Assembly (NCBI GenBank): GCA_027314595.1
Contig: DAHVAN010000356.1
Coordinates: 1 to 64,000, forward strand
Reading direction: 5' to 3'
DNA length: 64,000 bases
Origin: Actinomycetota bacterium
GTDB lineage: Bacteria; Actinomycetota; Actinomycetes; Streptosporangiales; Streptosporangiaceae
Part shown: positions 32,383 to 42,125 of the stretch, piece by piece
Layout: each line of letters starts with the position of its first letter
How positions within the stretch are numbered: position 1 is the first letter of the stretch
The notes under the pieces: generated by a model
What the model saw: the letters and a program-made list of their open reading frames with translations, nothing else
Told to the model about the DNA's origin: nothing
Databases searched by the model: none
Program-made: the position numbers and the translations under genes

Positions 32383-33255
32383 CTAGCTGACTGACCGCAG
32401 CCGGGCTGACGGCCCATCGGGCAAGGTCATCCGGCCGTCCACGACCTGCTGGGCGTACTGCGCGGACTCGCTCTCCGAGAGCGCGCTGAAGCCATGTTCG
32501 GTGACTGTCACGATCACCGGGAAGATCTGCCGGGTCAGGTCGGGGCCGCCGGTGGCAGAGTCATCGTCGGCCGCGTCATACAGCGCCTGCACGCAGGCGA
32601 GCGCTGCGTCGGCGACGGGCATGCCGTCGGAGTAGAACTTCTTGAGCGCGGACCTGGCGAAGACCGATCCCGAGCCGATCGAGTGGAAGCGGTGCTCCTC
32701 GTAAGGCCCGCCCGCCACGTCATAGCTGAAGATCCGGCCGGCCTGGGTCTGTTCGTCGTAGCCGACGAACAGCGGGATCACCGCCAGGCCCTGCATCGCT
32801 GCCATAAGGTTGTCGCGGATCATCTTGCTCAGCCGGTTGGCCTTGCCCTCAAGGGTGAGGGAACGGCCCTCCATCTTTTCGTAGTGCTCAAGCTCGACGC
32901 CGAACAAGCGGACGAGTTCAAGCGCTATTGCCAGGGTGCCGGATATCGCGATGGCCGAGTACTCGTCGGCGCGGAACACCTTCTCCACGTCCCGCTTGGA
33001 GATCATGGTGCCCGCGGTCGCGCGGCGATCGCCCGCCATCACCACGCCGCCTTCACAGGCGACCGCGACGATCGTCGTCGCGTGCGGCAGGTTCTTGATC
33101 ACGTCGGCGGCCGGGCCGGCCGCGCCCAGCGGGCCAAGGTTCGCCAGCGGGAGCATGCTGGGGTCGTAGGAGGAGAGGAATTGCGTGAAGGAGGGGATGC
33201 GCGCGGCCATGAATGCCGCCTGGTCCCGCCCGGTGCCGTTGAAAAAGCCTGCCAC
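32383..33255 (-). CDS. prcB: 20S proteasome beta subunit (orphan)
   Basis: About 290 residues if the GTG at 33255 (behind GGAAGG) is used; a GTG at 33297 and ATG at 33210 are alternatives. The propeptide includes IPSFTQFLSSYDPSMLP. The mature N-terminus is the Thr in HA-TTIVAVACEGGVVMAGDRR, with the active-site Asp and Lys (ISKRDVEKVF) also present, and YDAADDDSATGGPDL is the conserved end block. It is a full-length, probably active PrcB. The partner prcA, ubiquitin-like pup and ATPase genes are not nearby, which is unusual, so this may be a second copy. Confidence 0.9.
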   Translation of the reverse strand: MAGFFNGTGRDQAAFMAARIPSFTQFLSSYDPSMLPLANLGPLGAAGPAADVIKNLPHATTIVAVACEGGVVMAGDRRATAGTMISKRDVEKVFRADEYSAIAISGTLAIALELVRLFGVELEHYEKMEGRSLTLEGKANRLSKMIRDNLMAAMQGLAVIPLFVGYDEQTQAGRIFSYDVAGGPYEEHRFHSIGSGSVFARSALKKFYSDGMPVADAALACVQALYDAADDDSATGGPDLTRQIFPVIVTVTEHGFSALSESESAQYAQQVVDGRMTLPDGPSARLRSVS

Positions 33256-33335
33256 GCCGCCGCCTTCCTGCCGACTATGTTGCCTTTGGGCAGACACTAT
33301 CTTCTAGCGGGAAGATTTTCCCTGATGCTTAACCG

Positions 33336-36300
33336 TCACGCCCGCCGGGCGTCCCGCGGGTCCCTGGGCGACGCCGCCGGGGCGTCGAACAGGCGAAGCG
33401 CCAGCGCCTTGGCGGCCGCCTCCGTCCTCGAGGCGGCGCCCAGCTTGGCGAGAATGTTGGAGACGTGCACGCTGGCCGTCTTGGGCGAGATGAACAGGGC
33501 CGCCGCGACCTCCCTGTTGGACTGGCCGGCGGCGACCAGGCGGAGCACCTCGAACTCGCGCCCGGTAAGCCCGGCAGGCGCGTTCCCCGCGCCGGACCCG
33601 GCCAGCGAGACGTCGGCCCGCAGGGCCAGTGACGCGATCTCGCCGGCCAGCGGGCTGGTACCCAGGCTGGCGGCGAGTCCGGCCGCGCGCCGCAGCCGGA
33701 CCGCCGCGAGCCGGCGTCCGTCAGCGACGGCCAGCGCGGTGCGCGCCGCCGCGAACAAGGTGCGCGCCGCCTGGTAGGGCTGGCGCACCGCGTCCCAGGC
33801 CGCCGTGGCCGCGTCCCAGGCCGCCAGGCGCTCTGGCGGGCCGGTGCCGTCCGGCGGAACGAGCGCCGTGAACGTGAGCTGCCAGGCCTGCTGCACCGGA
33901 CCGAAGGCTGCCGTCTTCTCCGCCAGCGAGCCAAGCCGGTCTCGCAGCGCCGCAATGCCTTCGTCGTCCTCGCGAAAGCCCATCGGTCCGGCGCCCCCGG
34001 CGCCCCCGGGCGCCCCAGTCGCGTCGAGAGCCGCGACGGACGAAAGAGCCGCGACCGTGAGCAACGGCCAGACGTACCGCGGGCTGCTCGCCGTCAGGTC
34101 ATACCGGTTGAGCTCGGCAGCGGCGAGGGCGGCCGCGGCGGCCGGACCGTCCGTGGCCAGCTTCAGTTCGATGTCGAGCTGGGCCTGCGGGAGGTGGTAC
34201 TGGTCCTCGTACCCGACCCCCGACAGCACGGCCCGGCTCGATGCCGCCCGCCGGCTGGCGGTGCCTGTGTCGCCCCGGGCGAGAGCGGCGTACGCGCAGA
34301 TCATCCGCAGCCCCGCGCCGGTCAGGGGTGGCGGTGCCAGGTCCAGGGCCCGTTCGGCGATGTCCGCCGCCTCGTCCCAGCGGGCCAGGGACATCAGCGG
34401 TTCCGCCACGTTGATGGCCAGGAACGCCCCCGCGGTCCGGGCAAGCCCGTGCCGCTCGGCGTCGGCTATCCCCTGCCGGGCGACCATGGCGGCGCTCTCG
34501 TGCTCACCCGCCCCGCAAAGCAGGTGCGACTCGTAAATCACCAGCTTGGCGAGAGGGTGGTAGGCGCCGCCCCGCTGCGCGGCCGCCCGGGCCAGCGCCA
34601 GCAGGCGGAAAGGCTCGCTGCCCGGCGTCGCGAGCGAGCTGTGCCCGGCTTCGATCATCGCCAGCGTCGAGAGCGCCTGCGCCTCCGCGTCGAAGTCGCC
34701 TTCCTCGCGGGCCAGCCGCAGTGCCTCGTCCGCCAGGTGCCGCCAGTGCGGGCCCGCTGAGCCGCACCCGTCGTGCGCGGCGGTGAGCAGCAGCTGTGTC
34801 CGCGCCTGCGTGGAGGCCGACTCGGGCACCAGGCTCAGCGCCCGGTCCAGGTCCGCCGGATCCGCCGGCAGGCCGAGATCCTTACGGAACATGTGCCGCT
34901 GGCGGAGCAGCAGGGCGACACGGACCGGGGCGTCTGACTCGTCGAGTTCCGCCAGCGCCGACTCCGCGAACGCCATGCCGCGCTTGGCCTCGCCGACGTC
35001 GGACGCGGCGGTCGCGGCCTCCTCGAGCACCCGCACATGGTCGGCGCCGATGCGCTCGGCGGCATCAGGCACCTGATCCCACAGTTCCAGGACGCGGGCG
35101 AGCAGAACGAGCCGCTCCGCGTGCGCGACGGCCCGGGACGCCTGTGCCGACGCCTGCCACGCGCTGGCCAGCGCCTCGGGCGTGTTGTGCGCCGAGTACC
35201 AGTGGTGCGCCCTCTCGATGTCCGCCCGGCCGTCCGAGACCAGTGCCGGGTCGGCGCCGATCGCGAGCGCGTACCGGGTATGCACCCCGCTGTGCTCGCC
35301 GGGCAGCAGGTCCTCGTGCACGGCCTCGCGGATCAGCGCGTGCCGGAAGGCGTAGCCGTCGGCCGTGGTGACGAGCACGTTGCCGGTGACGGCGGGCCGG
35401 ATCACGGAAGTCAGCTCGTCCTCGGCGCGCCCGGTGACCCTGGCGAGCAGCGCGTGGCTGGTGCTGCCGCTCCCCGCGCTCGCCACGCGCAGCAGCTCCT
35501 GAGTGTCCTCCGGCAGCCGCCGCACGGCCTGGAGCAGCAGGTCCGCGAGCGAGCCCGGTATCTCCGCGCAGCCGTCGGCGCAGGCGATCAGCTCCTCGGT
35601 GAACAGCGGGTTGCCCTCGGCCCGCTCGTACAGCGCGTCTGTCTGCAAGCGGTCGGGCACCCGTCCGAGCACCGCCGCGGCGAGCTCCTCGGCCTGCCCG
35701 CGGCTGAGCCGGGGCAGTTCGGTCCGTTCCACCCAGTCGATCCTGGCCAGCTCGGCCAGCAGCGGCCGCAGCGGATGAGTGCGGTGCAGTTCGTCGGAGC
35801 GGAACGTCACGGCGATCAGCACGTTGCGCAGCGCGCGCTGATAGCCGATGAGGAAGGCGATCAGGTCACGGCTGGACCTGTCCGCCCAGTGCGCGTCCTC
35901 GATCACCAGAACCAGCGGGCACTGCCCGGCCAGCCGCTCGAGCAGTGTGAGGAACTCCTCGAAGAGCCGGGCGCGGGCCTCGCCGGCGGCAGGCGCGGCG
36001 GGGGCGGGCCCTCCGGCTTCCGCGCTGGCCGGAGCGCTGGCCAGCGCGGAAGCATTCGCCAGCTCGGGAAGCAGCCGAGCCAGCTCCCGTATGGCCCGGT
36101 TGCTGCCCGGCAGCATGCCGACGATCTCCCGCGCGCCGATCTCGCGTACCAGGTCGCGCAGCATCGCGGTGAACGGTCCGAACGGCAGCCCGTCGGCCCC
36201 GAGCTCCAGGCACCCGCCGGTGAGCACTCGCGCGCCGGCCGCCCCTGCCCGTGCCGCGAACTCGCTGATCAGCCGGGTCTTCCCGACCCCCGCCTCGCCG

Positions 36301-36488
36301 CCGATGAGCAGCGCGGCTGGACCGCCCTGGCGGACCGTCTCGAACGCGGCCTCCAGGGCGGCCATCTCCGCCGCCCGCCCAACGAGGACGGGGCTTGTCC
36401 CGCGCCTGCTCATCTCTCCCTGCAGCATGCCACGGGGGTCTGACATTCCAGCCGGCACGGACGCCCCCGCGCCGGTGTTCTCCGCCAT
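33336..36488 (-). CDS. LuxR-family ATPase regulator (LAL type)
   Basis: 1050 residues. The N-terminal AAA/AAA_16 domain has Walker [10 protein letters not shown] (about 62-71) and Walker [11 protein letters not shown] (about 195-204). The middle is a long helical repeat region. The C-terminus is a LuxR DNA-binding domain: [20 protein letters not shown] followed by [23 protein letters not shown] regulators switch on pathway genes, often for secondary metabolism or sugar use, in response to an unknown signal. It lies 38 bases beyond the prcB upstream end on the same strand. The target genes are not evident. Confidence 0.9.
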   Translation of the reverse strand: MAENTGAGASVPAGMSDPRGMLQGEMSRRGTSPVLVGRAAEMAALEAAFETVRQGGPAALLIGGEAGVGKTRLISEFAARAGAAGARVLTGGCLELGADGLPFGPFTAMLRDLVREIGAREIVGMLPGSNRAIRELARLLPELANASALASAPASAEAGGPAPAAPAAGEARARLFEEFLTLLERLAGQCPLVLVIEDAHWADRSSRDLIAFLIGYQRALRNVLIAVTFRSDELHRTHPLRPLLAELARIDWVERTELPRLSRGQAEELAAAVLGRVPDRLQTDALYERAEGNPLFTEELIACADGCAEIPGSLADLLLQAVRRLPEDTQELLRVASAGSGSTSHALLARVTGRAEDELTSVIRPAVTGNVLVTTADGYAFRHALIREAVHEDLLPGEHSGVHTRYALAIGADPALVSDGRADIERAHHWYSAHNTPEALASAWQASAQASRAVAHAERLVLLARVLELWDQVPDAAERIGADHVRVLEEAATAASDVGEAKRGMAFAESALAELDESDAPVRVALLLRQRHMFRKDLGLPADPADLDRALSLVPESASTQARTQLLLTAAHDGCGSAGPHWRHLADEALRLAREEGDFDAEAQALSTLAMIEAGHSSLATPGSEPFRLLALARAAAQRGGAYHPLAKLVIYESHLLCGAGEHESAAMVARQGIADAERHGLARTAGAFLAINVAEPLMSLARWDEAADIAERALDLAPPPLTGAGLRMICAYAALARGDTGTASRRAASSRAVLSGVGYEDQYHLPQAQLDIELKLATDGPAAAAALAAAELNRYDLTASSPRYVWPLLTVAALSSVAALDATGAPGGAGGAGPMGFREDDEGIAALRDRLGSLAEKTAAFGPVQQAWQLTFTALVPPDGTGPPERLAAWDAATAAWDAVRQPYQAARTLFAAARTALAVADGRRLAAVRLRRAAGLAASLGTSPLAGEIASLALRADVSLAGSGAGNAPAGLTGREFEVLRLVAAGQSNREVAAALFISPKTASVHVSNILAKLGAASRTEAAAKALALRLFDAPAASPRDPRDARRA

Positions 36489-36506
36489 CGCCGCCGCCGG
36501 CCGCGG

Positions 36507-36737
36507 TCAGCGGCCAGCGCCCGCGCGCTGCACCGGCACCTGCTCCCCGGCGACGTGGAACGTGCTGTCCACGTAGTCGGGGATGGCCGGCGCGACGAAG
36601 TTGTCCGGAGCCTCGGCACGGGCGCGCTGGGCGCGTATCGCCTTGCGCGCTGCCCGCGCGATGCTCGCGTTCCTGGCTGCGTCGCGCCGCTCGGCGTCGC
36701 GCTGCCTGGCTACTTCGCGCATCATGTCGGGATGCAT
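36507..36737 (-). CDS. Small basic helical protein
   Basis: 76 residues from the ATG at 36737 behind GAGGAGG. MHPDMMREVARQRDAERRDA is an amphipathic basic helix that continues through RNASIARAARKAIRAQRARA, and the rest is a short VPAY-type tail. Similar small proteins occur next to regulators in actinomycetes. It ends 18 bases before the LuxR gene start and is probably cotranscribed with it. Function unknown. Confidence 0.7.
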   Translation of the reverse strand: MHPDMMREVARQRDAERRDAARNASIARAARKAIRAQRARAEAPDNFVAPAIPDYVDSTFHVAGEQVPVQRAGAGR

Positions 36738-37115
36738 CGTTCCTCCTCGGTCCCGGGGAACCGTTCCCCCGTACCTTGAGGTTCGCGCTAAGGCCCCCCT
36801 CGCCGCATCGGACGAACGCCTTATGTTTGCGCCGGCCGGCGCCTTAGATGCCCGCCGCCGATCGCACCCAGGCACAATTCAAAGGCTCTTATCCCGAACG
36901 GCCGCGTGTTTCACCCGGGCGGCACCGCATTCCCGGCCCCTGCCACGGCCCCTGCCGCGGCTTCTGCCGCGGCCCCTGGCGCGGCCCCCTGCCGCGGCGG
37001 CGGGCGCGGTCCTGCGCGGGCGGCGCCGGACATCCCCTGGCTGGCAATAAACTGGTGGCTGACGGCCGCCGATCCGAGTGGCCGCCGCTCCCCGAATCCG
37101 AATGAGACCTCACGC
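36738..37115. other. Divergent intergenic region with GC-rich repeats
   Basis: 378 bases without a gene between the small helical protein gene (minus) and typA (plus). About 36935-37015 consists of degenerate copies of a CCCCTGCCGCGG-like word. An open frame runs through it into typA, but its Ala/Pro/Arg-rich content is not TypA-like, so I treat it as untranslated. It should contain both divergent promoters. Confidence 0.5.
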
Positions 37116-39017
37116 ATGCCCGCACCGCAGACCACGACCATGAGCGCGAGCAGCGCAGGCGAGATCGCCACCCGCGACGACCTGCGGAACATCGCGATCG
37201 TCGCGCACGTGGACCACGGCAAGACCACGCTCGTAGACGCGATGCTGTGGCAGTCCGGCGCGTTTCGCGCGAACGCCCAGGTCAATGAGCGGGTCATGGA
37301 CACCGGCGACCTGGAGCGGGAAAAGGGCATCACGATCCTCGCCAAGAACACGGCCGTACGGCACGGCGGGCTGGTCGTCAACATCGTCGACACGCCGGGG
37401 CACGCGGACTTCGGCGGCGAGGTCGAGCGCGGCCTTTCCATGGTGGACGGCGTGCTGCTGCTCGTCGACGCCAGCGAGGGACCGCTGCCGCAGACCAGGT
37501 TCGTGCTGCGCAAGACCCTGGAGGCGAACCTCCCTGTCATCCTCGTGATCAACAAGGTGGACCGCCCGGACGCGCGGATCGCCGAGGTCGTCGACGCCTG
37601 CTACGAGCTGTTCATCGACCTGGACGCCAGCGAGCAGCAGATCGAGTTCCCGATCGTGTACGCCGCCGCCCGGGCGGGCCGCGCCTCAAGGAACCGCCCG
37701 GACGACGGCCAGATGCCCGACAGCGACAACCTCGAGCCGCTGTTCGACGTGATCCGCCAGACGGTCCCGCCGCCCGTCTACCAGCAGGGCGCCCCGCTGC
37801 AGGCGCACGTCACCAACCTGGACGCCTCCTCCTACCTGGGCCGGATCGCGCTGTGCCGGATCTACAACGGCTCGATCAGCCGCGGCCAGCAGGTCGCCTG
37901 GTGCCGCCACGACGGCTCGGTCGAGCGGGTGAAGGTCTCCGAACTGTTCCGCACCGAGGCGCTCGACCGCGTGCAGACCGACGTGGCGGGTCCCGGCGAC
38001 ATCGTCGCGATCGCCGGCATCCCGGAGATCATGATCGGCGACACCCTCGCCGACCCCAACGACCCCAGGCCGCTCCCGCTGATCACCGTCGACGAGCCGG
38101 CGATCTCGATGACGATCGGGGTGAGCACCTCCCCGCTGGCGGGCCAGGTCAAGGGCTCGAAGGTCACCGCGCGGCTGGTCAGGGACCGGCTCGACCGCGA
38201 GCTTGTCGGCAACGTGTCGCTGCAGGTGCTGCCCACCGAGCGCCCGGACACCTGGGAGGTCCGCGGCCGCGGCGAGCTCGCGCTCGCGGTGCTCGTGGAG
38301 ACGATGCGCCGGGAGGGCTACGAGCTGACCGTCGGCCGCCCGGCGGCCGTGACCAGGGAAATCGACGGCACGCTGCACGAGCCCGTCGAGCGCCTTTCCG
38401 TCGACGTGCCCGAGGAGTACCTCGGGGCGGTGACGCAGCTTGTCTCGGTGCGCCGGGGCCGGATGGAGTCGATGACCAACCACGGCACCGGCTGGGTCCG
38501 GCTGATCTTCCTCGTCCCGTCCCGCGGGCTGATCGGGTTCCGCACCCAGTTCCTCACCGAGACCCGGGGCACCGGCATCGCGCACCACGTCTTCGAGGGT
38601 TACGAGCCGTGGGCCGGCGCCATCCGCGGCCGCGCGACCGGCTCGCTTGTCGCCGACCGCAGCGGCGCCGCCAGCGCCTACGCGATGTTCAACCTCCAGG
38701 AGCGGGGGTCGCTGTTCGTCTGCCCGGGCACCGAGGTCTACGAGGGAATGATCGTGGGCGAGAACTCCCGGGCCGACGACATGGACGTGAACATCACCAA
38801 GGAGCGCAAGGTCACCAACGTGCGCCAGTCCGCCGGGGAGGAACTGGAGCGCCTCGTCCCGCCCAGGCTGCTCAGCCTGGAGCAGGCCCTGGAGTTCTGC
38901 AACGACGACGAGTGCGCCGAGGTCACCCCGGCGGCGGTCCGCCTGCGCAAGACCGTCCTCGACGCGAGGGAACGCGCCCGCGCCCGCGGCCGCGTCTCCC
39001 GGGGCGAGCAGGCCTGA
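37116..39017 (+). CDS. typA: Translational GTPase TypA/BipA
   Basis: 633 residues. The GTPase domain has G1 AHVDHGKT (near residue 30), G2 EREKGITI, G3 [14 protein letters not shown] and G4 NKVDRPDA. It continues with the EF-G-like domains ([20 protein letters not shown]) and the TypA-specific C-terminus ([20 protein letters not shown], then [16 protein letters not shown]). It acts on ribosome assembly and stress adaptation. The ATG at 37116 is chosen; one 24 bases downstream is also possible. Confidence 0.95.
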   Translation: MPAPQTTTMSASSAGEIATRDDLRNIAIVAHVDHGKTTLVDAMLWQSGAFRANAQVNERVMDTGDLEREKGITILAKNTAVRHGGLVVNIVDTPGHADFGGEVERGLSMVDGVLLLVDASEGPLPQTRFVLRKTLEANLPVILVINKVDRPDARIAEVVDACYELFIDLDASEQQIEFPIVYAAARAGRASRNRPDDGQMPDSDNLEPLFDVIRQTVPPPVYQQGAPLQAHVTNLDASSYLGRIALCRIYNGSISRGQQVAWCRHDGSVERVKVSELFRTEALDRVQTDVAGPGDIVAIAGIPEIMIGDTLADPNDPRPLPLITVDEPAISMTIGVSTSPLAGQVKGSKVTARLVRDRLDRELVGNVSLQVLPTERPDTWEVRGRGELALAVLVETMRREGYELTVGRPAAVTREIDGTLHEPVERLSVDVPEEYLGAVTQLVSVRRGRMESMTNHGTGWVRLIFLVPSRGLIGFRTQFLTETRGTGIAHHVFEGYEPWAGAIRGRATGSLVADRSGAASAYAMFNLQERGSLFVCPGTEVYEGMIVGENSRADDMDVNITKERKVTNVRQSAGEELERLVPPRLLSLEQALEFCNDDECAEVTPAAVRLRKTVLDARERARARGRVSRGEQA

Positions 39018-39113
39018 CTCCAGGCGGGGCTGGCCGGCGTCCATTCCGCCGGTATTTGCACCGGAATCACCGGTAAGCCCGCGTTCGCGCTCACGTCCCT
39101 GTAAGCTCCGTGC

Positions 39114-41138
39114 GTGACTGGGCTACGGGCACGCGCCAAAATCGCGGGCGCGGTGCTGATCGTCGCGGCAGGACTGGCCGCCGCGCCCGGGGCCGCCGCG
39201 CCCGGGGCCGCCGCTTCAGCGGCGACGTCGCCACCGGTAATGGGCACCGACGTCTCAGACCACACCGACGTCACGAGCTGGCCGGACGTGGCGGCCGCGG
39301 GCATGAGCTTCGCGGGCGTGGAAGCCATCCAGGGCGAGTCCATCGTCAACAAGCAATACGCCGCCCAGGTGACCGGGGCGACGTCGGCCGGGCTGTTCGT
39401 CATGCCGTACGTGTTCGCCGATCCCGGCAAGATCTCCGACGGCGCCACCCAGTTCGGCTATGCGTGGAACCTGATCGACTCGGTCCCCGGCATTCCCTAC
39501 GCGCGCGGCGGCCTGATGCTGCCGATCGTGCTGGACATGGAGAGCGACCCGTACAACTTTCCCACCGAGCCCTGCTACGGCCTGTCCAGGTCGGCGATGG
39601 TCACCTGGATCGGGCAGTTCGTCGTCGCCGCGGACAAGCAGACCGGCGCGATGCCGTTCATCTACGCCAACCCGGACTGGTGGGCCGCATGCACGGGCGA
39701 CAGCACCGCGTTCGGCGCCGACCCGCTGTGGATCGCCGACTACGGCGTCTCCAGCCCGGCGGTACCGCCCGGCTGGCCCGGCTACACGTTCTGGCAGAGT
39801 TCCGGCGCAGCCACGGTCAACGGAATCAAAGGCCCCGGCCAGGCCGACCTCGACCAGATGCAGGGCGCGCCTGGCATCGTGACCGGCAGCAACGCCGCCG
39901 CCGGCTCGTTCCAGGTCCAGACGCTGAACTCGCTCGCCGGCGCCGGAGTCGGCTACACCGCCTCCGGCCTGGCGCCCGGCCTGTCGCTGAGCCCCGGCGG
40001 ACTGCTCACCTGGGCGCCGGGCACCGCGGCCGGCGCCTACCCGGTCACGGCCACGCCCACGAGCCCGGCCGATCTGCCCGCCGCGGTGTCGTTCACCCTC
40101 CACGTCCACGGGACCGTCACGGTGGTCTCTCCCGGGGCCCGCAGGACCGTGGCCGGGGCCCCGGTCGTGTTCCGCGTCGCCACCGCGGGCCCGGACCAGA
40201 AGGCCGGCTTCTGGCCCTCGCTGCGGGCGACCGGACTGCCGGCCGGGGTCTCGATGAGCCCGGCCGGGCTGATCACCGGCTGGCCGTCGCGGCCGGGCAC
40301 GTTCAAGGTCACGGTGCACGCGTCCGACAGGCTCGGCGGCGCCGGGGCCGTCACGTTCACCTGGACGATCGCGGCGGCTGGCGACGCCGGGGTCACCGGG
40401 CAGGTCAGGCAGGCCGGCGGCACCGGCAAGTGCCTCAACGACCCGCGCGGCGCGACAGCCAACGGCACCGAGCCGAACATGTGGACGTGCGACGGCAAGT
40501 CCTTTCAGCGCTGGACGATCGTCCAGGATGACACGATCCGGGTGGCCGGCAAGTGCCTGGACATGGCCGGCGCCGGCTCGGCCGTCAATACCGCCGTGCG
40601 GTTGTGGACCTGCGACCCGGGCGATGGCGCGCAGCAATGGAGGGTGGGCAGCGACGGCGAACTGGTGAACCCGGCGTCGGCGAAGTGCCTGTATATTCCC
40701 GTGAACGGCGCGGCCAACGGCACCAGGCCTGTCGTCCACGCGTGCGCGAACGACGTCAGGCATCACTGGCTCGGTCCGGCGGCCCCGGTGGTGTCCGGCG
40801 AGCCCGGCAAGTGCCTCGGTGTCGCCGGATCCGCCGTCGAACTGCTCACCTGCGCGAACACCGCCGCTCAGCACTGGGTGACGCAGTCCGACGGCACTAT
40901 CCGGGTAGGCAGGAACTGCCTGACCGAGAGCGGCGCGACCGCCGGCGCCGGCCTGCACATCGGACCGTGCTCCGGCGCGGCGGCTACCTGGAACCTGGCC
41001 GCCGCCGGGCCGATCGCCACCGAACTGGTCAGCGCCGCCTCCGGCCTGTGCGTGACGGCGCCCTCGGCGGCCAGCGGCGCCAGGCTGGTAGTGGCAGCGT
41101 GCGCCGCCACCCCCGCGGCCACCTGGCACGTGGCGTAA
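39114..41138 (+). CDS. Secreted GH25 muramidase with Ig-like and ricin-type domains
   Basis: 674 residues. A signal peptide (about 1-38) with Ala repeats ends before SPPVMGTDVSDH. The GH25 barrel (about 42-250) keeps the catalytic pair in IVLDMESD and GTDVSDH at its start. Residues about 265-430 are two Ig/cadherin-like putative-Ig domains (SLSPGGLLTWAPGTAAGAYP). The C-terminus (about 435-674) carries two ricin-type beta-trefoil lectin units with repeated GKCL...W.C motifs and QQWRV/QHWVT. It should cut peptidoglycan outside the cell and bind sugar. A GTG starts it. Confidence 0.87.
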   Translation: MTGLRARAKIAGAVLIVAAGLAAAPGAAAPGAAASAATSPPVMGTDVSDHTDVTSWPDVAAAGMSFAGVEAIQGESIVNKQYAAQVTGATSAGLFVMPYVFADPGKISDGATQFGYAWNLIDSVPGIPYARGGLMLPIVLDMESDPYNFPTEPCYGLSRSAMVTWIGQFVVAADKQTGAMPFIYANPDWWAACTGDSTAFGADPLWIADYGVSSPAVPPGWPGYTFWQSSGAATVNGIKGPGQADLDQMQGAPGIVTGSNAAAGSFQVQTLNSLAGAGVGYTASGLAPGLSLSPGGLLTWAPGTAAGAYPVTATPTSPADLPAAVSFTLHVHGTVTVVSPGARRTVAGAPVVFRVATAGPDQKAGFWPSLRATGLPAGVSMSPAGLITGWPSRPGTFKVTVHASDRLGGAGAVTFTWTIAAAGDAGVTGQVRQAGGTGKCLNDPRGATANGTEPNMWTCDGKSFQRWTIVQDDTIRVAGKCLDMAGAGSAVNTAVRLWTCDPGDGAQQWRVGSDGELVNPASAKCLYIPVNGAANGTRPVVHACANDVRHHWLGPAAPVVSGEPGKCLGVAGSAVELLTCANTAAQHWVTQSDGTIRVGRNCLTESGATAGAGLHIGPCSGAAATWNLAAAGPIATELVSAASGLCVTAPSAASGARLVVAACAATPAATWHVA

Positions 41139-41229
41139 GCCGCAGCCTGCCTCACATTCCCCACCCTGGCACCAGCAGCCAGGCGGTGCCCCGCCCGCCG
41201 CCCCCTCTGACCACGCGCCCGCGCCCGCG

Positions 41230-41288
41230 TATTGGGCCAGATGCGCAGACACCCCAGCCCTATCGGGCCAGATGCGCGGATGCCCCAG
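41230..41288 (+). repeat. Intergenic 31-bp-period repeat, locus A
   Basis: Two 28-bp units, 41230-41257 and 41261-41288, agree at 24 of 28 positions around GGGCCAGATGCGC and end in CCCCAG. Their starts are 31 bp apart. The same element occurs in reverse orientation at 59912-59970. They lie in untranslated DNA after the muramidase gene. Confidence 0.8.
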
Positions 41289-41294
41289 TTAGCA

Positions 41295-41324
41295 GTCCCC
41301 GGCAGGCGCACGCCTGCCGGGGAC
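41295..41324. terminator. Bidirectional hairpin between muramidase and sdhB
   Basis: GTCCCCGGCAGGC (41295-41307) and GCCTGCCGGGGAC (41312-41324) form a perfect 13-pair stem with a GCAC loop, 15 bases beyond the sdhB stop. It can end transcripts of both convergent genes. Confidence 0.85.
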
Positions 41325-41339
41325 CACGCGGCGAAACCG

Positions 41340-42125
41340 TTACCGCTTGCCAGGGACGGCCGGGGTGCCCGCCTTCGACGGGCGGCGGGAGATCTTCGAG
41401 CCGAGCCAGACCAGCGGGTCGTACTTGCGGCCCGCGACGCGCTCCTTCATCGGGATCAGCGCGTTGTCGGTGATCTTGATGTGCTCGGGGCACACCTCGG
41501 TGCAGCACTTGGTGATGTTGCACAGGCCGAGGCCGAAGTCCTGCCGCGCGATGTCGCGCCGGTCCGCCTCGTCACACGGATGCATCTCGAGCTCCGCGAC
41601 CCGCATCAGGAACCGCGGGCCGGCGAACGCGCTCTCGTTCTCGGAGTGGTCGCGGATCACGTGGCAGACGTTCTGGCACAGGTAGCACTCGATGCACTTG
41701 CGGAACTCCTGCGACCGGTTCACGTCCTCCTGCCGCATCCGGAACTCGCCGGGCTTGATCGAAGCGTCCGGCGTGAAGGACGGGATCGCGCGCGCCTTCG
41801 CGTAGTTGAAGGACACGTCGGTGACCAGGTCCCTGATCACCGGGAACGTCCGCAGCGGCGTGATCGTCAGGACCTCATCCGGGGAGAACGTCGACATCCG
41901 GGTCATGCAGCCGAGCCGGGGCCGGCCGTTGATCTCCATCGAGCACGACCCGCACTTGCCCGCCTTGCAGTTCCACCGGATCGCCAGGTCGCTCGCCTGC
42001 GTGGCCTGCAGCCGGTGCAGCACGTCGAGGACGACCTCGCCCTCGTTGACCTCGACCGCATAGTCGGTCAGCGCGCCCGACCCGGCGTCGCCGCGCCAGA
42101 CCCGAAGCGAAGCCTTGTACCCCAT
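41340..42125 (-). CDS. sdhB: Succinate dehydrogenase iron-sulfur subunit
   Basis: 261 residues. The [2Fe-2S] ligands are in WNCKAGKCGSC and a later Cys in LGCMTR; the other clusters are bound by CIECYLCQNVCH and CNITKCCTEVCP. It passes electrons from FAD in SdhA to the membrane anchor. The start ATG overlaps the sdhA stop (TGATG). The three genes form an sdhC-sdhA-sdhB operon of the type called Sdh1 in mycobacteria. Confidence 0.95.
   Translation of the reverse strand: MGYKASLRVWRGDAGSGALTDYAVEVNEGEVVLDVLHRLQATQASDLAIRWNCKAGKCGSCSMEINGRPRLGCMTRMSTFSPDEVLTITPLRTFPVIRDLVTDVSFNYAKARAIPSFTPDASIKPGEFRMRQEDVNRSQEFRKCIECYLCQNVCHVIRDHSENESAFAGPRFLMRVAELEMHPCDEADRRDIARQDFGLGLCNITKCCTEVCPEHIKITDNALIPMKERVAGRKYDPLVWLGSKISRRPSKAGTPAVPGKR

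Noticed and set aside
35037-36443. 468-codon plus-strand frame opposite the LuxR-type regulator
   Set aside because: Antisense shadow with biased composition; the minus-strand AAA and LuxR motifs are complete.
36906-37115. In-frame N-terminal extension of typA by 70 residues
   Set aside because: Ala/Pro/Arg-rich repeats unlike any TypA; the canonical protein starts at 37116 or 37140.
39255-41252. 665-codon minus-strand frame opposite the muramidase
   Set aside because: Low-complexity Arg/Gly sequence typical of high-GC shadows; the plus-strand GH25 protein is convincing.
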